Below are positions 4,853 to 7,766 of a stretch of DNA of 7,766 nt, one piece after another. Below the pieces are notes generated by a model, which made no database searches, had not been told where the DNA came from, and was given only the letters and a program-made list of their open reading frames with translations. The stretch spans positions 1 to 7,766 of the forward strand of contig JBDTYT010000078.1 in the NCBI GenBank assembly GCA_040005555.1. The letters run 5' to 3'. Made by a program: the position numbers and the translations under genes. The DNA is from JBDTYT01 sp040005555 (lineage in GTDB: Bacteria; Actinomycetota; UBA4738; HRBIN12). The number at the start of each line of letters is the position of its first letter. The stretch's first letter is position 1.

Positions 4853-5851
4853 GTGCTGAGCCCCCGAGAGCGCACAGAAGAGATCGAACGCGACACGCTC
4901 TCATCCAACGCGACCCTGTCCTCCGTGGTCAAAGGGCGCGAGCGCGAGGAGCAGCCGGATCCACTGCGGACCTGTTTCCAGCGGGACCGCGACCGTATCG
5001 TGCACTCGAAAGCGTTCCGGCGGTTGAAGGACAAGACGCAGGTGTTCCTCGTGCCCGAGGGGGACCACTATCGCGTGCGGCTCACCCACACGCTCGAAGT
5101 GTCGCAGATCGCGCGCACCGCGGCGCGGGCACTCCGCCTGAACGAGGATCTCGCCGAAGCGATCGCGCTCGGTCACGATCTGGGTCACACGCCGTTCGGA
5201 CACCTCGGCGAGCAGGCGCTGACGCCGTTCCTCGGCCGGCCGTTCCGGCACAACGAGCAGAGCCTGAGGATCGTCGATCACCTCGAGAACGACGGCGACG
5301 GGCTCAACCTGTCGTGGGAGGTGCGCGACGGCATCGTGAACCACACGTGGTCGATGCCGCAGCCCGCCACGCTCGAGGCGCAGGTCGTGCGATTCGCCGA
5401 TCGCATCGCGTATGTGAACCACGACGTCGACGACGCCATCCGCGCGGGTGTCCTCACCGAGCGAGAGCTCCCGCCGCAGGCCACCGAGGAGCTTGGGAAC
5501 AGCCACGGCGAGCGCATCAACGCGCTCGTCACCGATCTGATCGAGCACAGTGACGGCCCCGAGGTCCGGCTCTCACCTGGAGCTTTCGGCGCGCTCGACG
5601 TCCTGCGCGATTTCATGTTCGACCGCGTCTACCTCCGCGACGAGGCCCGCGCCGAGCAGGACAAAGCGATCGGCCTGGTACGGTCGCTCTTCGCGTACTA
5701 CCTCGACCACCCCGACCAGGTGCCCGCCGAGTACCATCGTGCACCGGGGGATCTGCCCACCCGCGTGGCCGACTACATCGCCGGCATGACGGATCGGTTC
5801 GCCCTGCGCACCTACGAACAGCTCTTCCTTCCCCGGGGCTGGCTACTCTAG
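4853..5851 (+). CDS. dgt: Deoxyguanosinetriphosphate triphosphohydrolase-like protein (HD domain)
   Basis: Cytoplasmic dNTPase that releases triphosphate from dNTPs, giving the nucleoside, and so influences dNTP pools and fidelity. The N-terminal part has the family signature RDRDRIVHSKAFRRLKDKTQV (44-64), with a Phe-Leu-Val-Pro stretch before the HD site. Metal ligands are His79 (RLTHTLEVSQIAR), His108-Asp109 (ALGHDLGHTPFGH) and Asp183 (RFADRIAYVNHDVDDAI), with His112 and His117 completing the usual active-site histidines. The 332-residue length fits the shorter, bacterial 'dGTPase-like' subfamily, whose substrate preference often differs from that of E. coli Dgt. GTG 4853 is the first possible start after the in-frame TAG at 4841; no SD is present and the mRNA is likely leaderless. 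It lies 16 bases before dnaG, so the two are expected to be co-transcribed, an arrangement widely conserved in Gram-positive lineages. Confidence 0.95.
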   Translation: MLSPRERTEEIERDTLSSNATLSSVVKGREREEQPDPLRTCFQRDRDRIVHSKAFRRLKDKTQVFLVPEGDHYRVRLTHTLEVSQIARTAARALRLNEDLAEAIALGHDLGHTPFGHLGEQALTPFLGRPFRHNEQSLRIVDHLENDGDGLNLSWEVRDGIVNHTWSMPQPATLEAQVVRFADRIAYVNHDVDDAIRAGVLTERELPPQATEELGNSHGERINALVTDLIEHSDGPEVRLSPGAFGALDVLRDFMFDRVYLRDEARAEQDKAIGLVRSLFAYYLDHPDQVPAEYHRAPGDLPTRVADYIAGMTDRFALRTYEQLFLPRGWLL

Positions 5852-5867
5852 GACCTGGGGGACAGGC

Positions 5868-7667
5868 GTGCCCGGACGGATCAGGGAAGAGGACCTCGCG
5901 ACGGTCCGCGAGCGGACCGACATCGTGAAGGTCATCTCGGGGTACCTCTCGTTGAAGAAGGCCGGGGCGGACCGCATGGTCGGGCTCTGCCCGTTCCATA
6001 CCGAGAAGACGCCGTCGTTCTCCGTGTCGCCCTCGAAGCAGATGTACTACTGCTTCGGATGCGGCGAGGGAGGGGACACCATCAAGTTCCTGCGCGAGAT
6101 CGAGCATCTCGAGTTCGCGGAGGCGGTCGAGCGGTTGGCGAAGGAATCGGGTATCACCGTCCGTTATGAGGGCGACACGCCCTCCGACCGCCGAGCGGCC
6201 TCGCGCCGCCAGATCCTTCAACGCGCGAACGAGGAAGCGGCCGCCCTCTATCACCGAATCTTGGTGGAGGAGCCCGAAGCAGCGGAAGCTCGGTCGTACA
6301 TCCAGGGCCGCGGCGTCGATCAAGAGACCGCCGAGCGGTTCGGGATCGGCTACGCGCCGCGAGCGGCCGACTTCCTACTCCGACAGCTGCAGCCGAGCGG
6401 GATCTCGGCCGAGATCCTCGTCGAGGCGGGGCTCGCGCTTCGCGACCAAGAAACCGGAGCGGTGCGGGACCGGTTCCGCGGGCGCATCTCGTTCCCGGTG
6501 CACGATCTGTCCGGCCGCTCGATCGGCCTCGGCGCCCGCATCGTGCCGGGTGAGCGCGAGGACGGTCCGAAGTACCTCAACTCGCCCGAGACGCCGATCT
6601 ACCGCAAGGGCGAGACGCTGTACAACCTGCACCGCGCGAAGGGAGCCATCGCTCGATCGGGCGAGATCTACGTCGTCGAGGGCTACACGGACGTGATCGC
6701 GCTCGCGCAGGCGGGCATCGACACCGCAGTGGCCACGTGCGGGACGGCACTCGGCGAGGGACACTTCCGGCTCGCATCACGCTTCGCGCAACGCATGGTC
6801 TTGTCGTTCGACTCGGACGAGGCCGGTGCTCGGGCGGCCGAGCGCGCGTTCGCGTTCGTGGAGCAGTTCGGTGTGCAGCCCGTGGTGCTCATCCTCCCCG
6901 AGGGACAGGATCCGGCCGACTTCGTGAACGCGCACGGCGCGGACGCCCTGCGCGCGCTCGCGGCCGAGGCGACGCCGCTCATCGAGTACATGATCCGGCG
7001 CAGCGTCCAGCGGCACGACCTATCCACGATCGAAGGACAGAGCGCGGCCGTGGCCGGGTCATTGCACCTCATCGAGGGACTCTCGGACCCGGTCCGACAG
7101 GGGGAGTATGCCCACCTGTTGGCCGAGCTCGCTGGGGTGAGCGAGGGCTCCGTCGTGATCGCCCTGGAGCGCCGGGTCTCGGGCCGCCCGGTCGAGGTCC
7201 GTCAGGCGATCAAGCGGGCCTCGGCGCAGGAACGGGTCGAGCGCGAGATGCTCCGCATGCTCGCTCGCGACCAGACGTCGTTCGACCGTCTGGCCGCGCT
7301 CCTCACCGAGGATCATTTCCGTTCGGCACAGCATCGGTCCCTCTTCGCCACGCTCGTCACCGCCGGGGGCGACGTACGGGCGTTCGTAGAACGCGACGAC
7401 GATGACGCGATGGTGCGGGAGTTGTCGGCGCTCGCACTCGAGCCCATCGACGGAGAGCCGAACATCGACTACGCGTTCGAGGTGTGGTCCCGGCTGCAGG
7501 AGTTCGTGTTGAGACGGCGGAGCACCGCGCTGCGCCAGCAACTGCAGAAGCTCAACCCCACCATCGACCCTACCTACGATGAGCTGTTCCAACAGCTCAT
7601 CGCCGCGGACGGTGAGCTGCGACGCCTCCGGGAGCATCGCGGTGTTCCTGCAGAGCTCCGGCCGTGA
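5868..7667 (+). CDS. dnaG: DNA primase
   Basis: Synthesises RNA primers for replication at the fork with the DnaB helicase. The GTG start has a moderate SD-like GGGGGA (5857-5862) and gives the standard opening RIREEDLATVRERTDIVKVI. Domains in order: a CHC2 zinc-binding domain with Cys41, His44, Cys62 and Cys65 (CPFHTEKTPSF and YYCFGCGEGGD); the RNA polymerase domain with RDRFRGRISFPVHDLSGR (200-217) and PKYLNSPETPIYRKG; the TOPRIM core with Glu271 (VVEGYTDVIAL), the Asp315/Asp317 pair in SFDSDEAG and a further acidic motif PEGQDPADFV; and a C-terminal helical region from about residue 420 for helicase contact. At 599 residues it has normal length and all key residues are present. It is second in the dgt-dnaG unit. 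The stop is TGA at 7665. Confidence 0.98.
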   Translation: MPGRIREEDLATVRERTDIVKVISGYLSLKKAGADRMVGLCPFHTEKTPSFSVSPSKQMYYCFGCGEGGDTIKFLREIEHLEFAEAVERLAKESGITVRYEGDTPSDRRAASRRQILQRANEEAAALYHRILVEEPEAAEARSYIQGRGVDQETAERFGIGYAPRAADFLLRQLQPSGISAEILVEAGLALRDQETGAVRDRFRGRISFPVHDLSGRSIGLGARIVPGEREDGPKYLNSPETPIYRKGETLYNLHRAKGAIARSGEIYVVEGYTDVIALAQAGIDTAVATCGTALGEGHFRLASRFAQRMVLSFDSDEAGARAAERAFAFVEQFGVQPVVLILPEGQDPADFVNAHGADALRALAAEATPLIEYMIRRSVQRHDLSTIEGQSAAVAGSLHLIEGLSDPVRQGEYAHLLAELAGVSEGSVVIALERRVSGRPVEVRQAIKRASAQERVEREMLRMLARDQTSFDRLAALLTEDHFRSAQHRSLFATLVTAGGDVRAFVERDDDDAMVRELSALALEPIDGEPNIDYAFEVWSRLQEFVLRRRSTALRQQLQKLNPTIDPTYDELFQQLIAADGELRRLREHRGVPAELRP

Positions 7668-7695
7668 GCCACGGGTCAGCCCTCGTGCGGTCTCG

Positions 7696-7701
7696 TACAC
7701 T
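7696..7701 (+). promoter_or_regulatory. Candidate -10 box for the gene after dnaG
   Basis: TACACT matches the TANNNT -10 pattern and would start a transcript near 7708, leaving a leader of about 27 bases before the TTG at 7735. The -35 region is not convincing, so the gene may also be read through from dnaG. Confidence 0.35.
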
Positions 7702-7734
7702 TTCCAGCAGTCCCCCCGCGCGCAAGGAGCCCCG

Positions 7735-7766
7735 TTGACCGAAGTTGCCCGGGACCTGGGTTTGGA
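7735..7766 (+). CDS. 5' end of an unidentified gene, cut by the window edge
   Basis: A TTG codon sits five bases after AAGGAG (7724-7729) and opens a frame (M)TEVARDLGL that stays open to the last base. The SD, its spacing and the position in the 67-base gap after dnaG all support a true start. In many bacteria the gene after dnaG is the primary sigma factor (rpoD/sigA), so that is the first guess by synteny, but ten residues are not enough to identify it. Confidence 0.5.
   Translation, partial: MTEVARDLGL

Noticed and set aside
4719..4904. N-terminal extension of the minus-strand cupredoxin frame into the dgt gene.
   Set aside because: It is arginine- and serine-rich without domain character, overlaps the dgt start and promoter, and the internal ATG at 4718 has a perfect SD and a lipoprotein signal.
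7664..7738. GTG at 7664 overlapping the dnaG stop, opening a 24-codon frame.
   Set aside because: It has no SD, low-complexity Ser/Arg/Pro content, and it ends over the better TTG start at 7735.
1..7766. CRISPR array, tRNA, rRNA, transposon, phage or defence system.
   Set aside because: No spaced direct repeats, cloverleaf arms, transposase or integrase motifs, or terminal inverted repeats were seen on either strand by eye.

Overview
The window is a high-GC bacterial chromosomal segment with almost every base in genes. GTG and TTG starts are frequent, and two genes begin directly downstream of TANNNT-type -10 boxes with no Shine-Dalgarno (SD) sequence. This style, together with a ppdK / dgt / dnaG neighbourhood, suggests a member of Actinomycetota or a close GC-rich relative, probably uncultivated. 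That placement is an inference from style and synteny and has not been tested by phylogeny.

Layout: (1) Bases 1-1763 hold the C-terminal two thirds of pyruvate phosphate dikinase (ppdK); its N-terminal ATP-grasp region lies upstream of the window. (2) Bases 1879-3484 hold a tight three-gene run of exported proteins: a membrane-anchored M15-family (VanY/CwlK-like) zinc peptidase, a membrane-anchored protein with what looks like two weak SPOR-like half repeats, and a putative lipoprotein of unknown function joined to it by a GTGA overlap. (3) Bases 3556-4164 encode a membrane-anchored YdcF/SanA-type (DUF218) protein. It faces, across a perfect 9-bp hairpin, a minus-strand cupredoxin lipoprotein (4200-4718) that has a Gly/Ser/Tyr linker and a complete type-1 copper site. 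(4) Bases 4853-7667 encode Dgt-like dNTP triphosphohydrolase and DNA primase (dnaG), 16 bases apart and surely co-transcribed. The first codons of another plus-strand gene, with a good SD and a TTG start, run off the right edge. By synteny it could be the primary sigma factor, but too little is visible to say.

Functionally, two housekeeping blocks (PEP/pyruvate metabolism; nucleotide hygiene plus replication priming) flank a small cell-envelope cassette. I see no mobile element, CRISPR array, tRNA, rRNA or obvious new defence system. The most interesting non-coding signal is an 8-bp hairpin that would bury the SD sequence of the M15 peptidase gene. Next come a palindrome flanked by direct repeats in the cupredoxin/dgt divergent region, and an Asn replacing the usual regulatory Thr beside the catalytic His of PPDK. 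No gene-free stretch exceeds about 135 bases.
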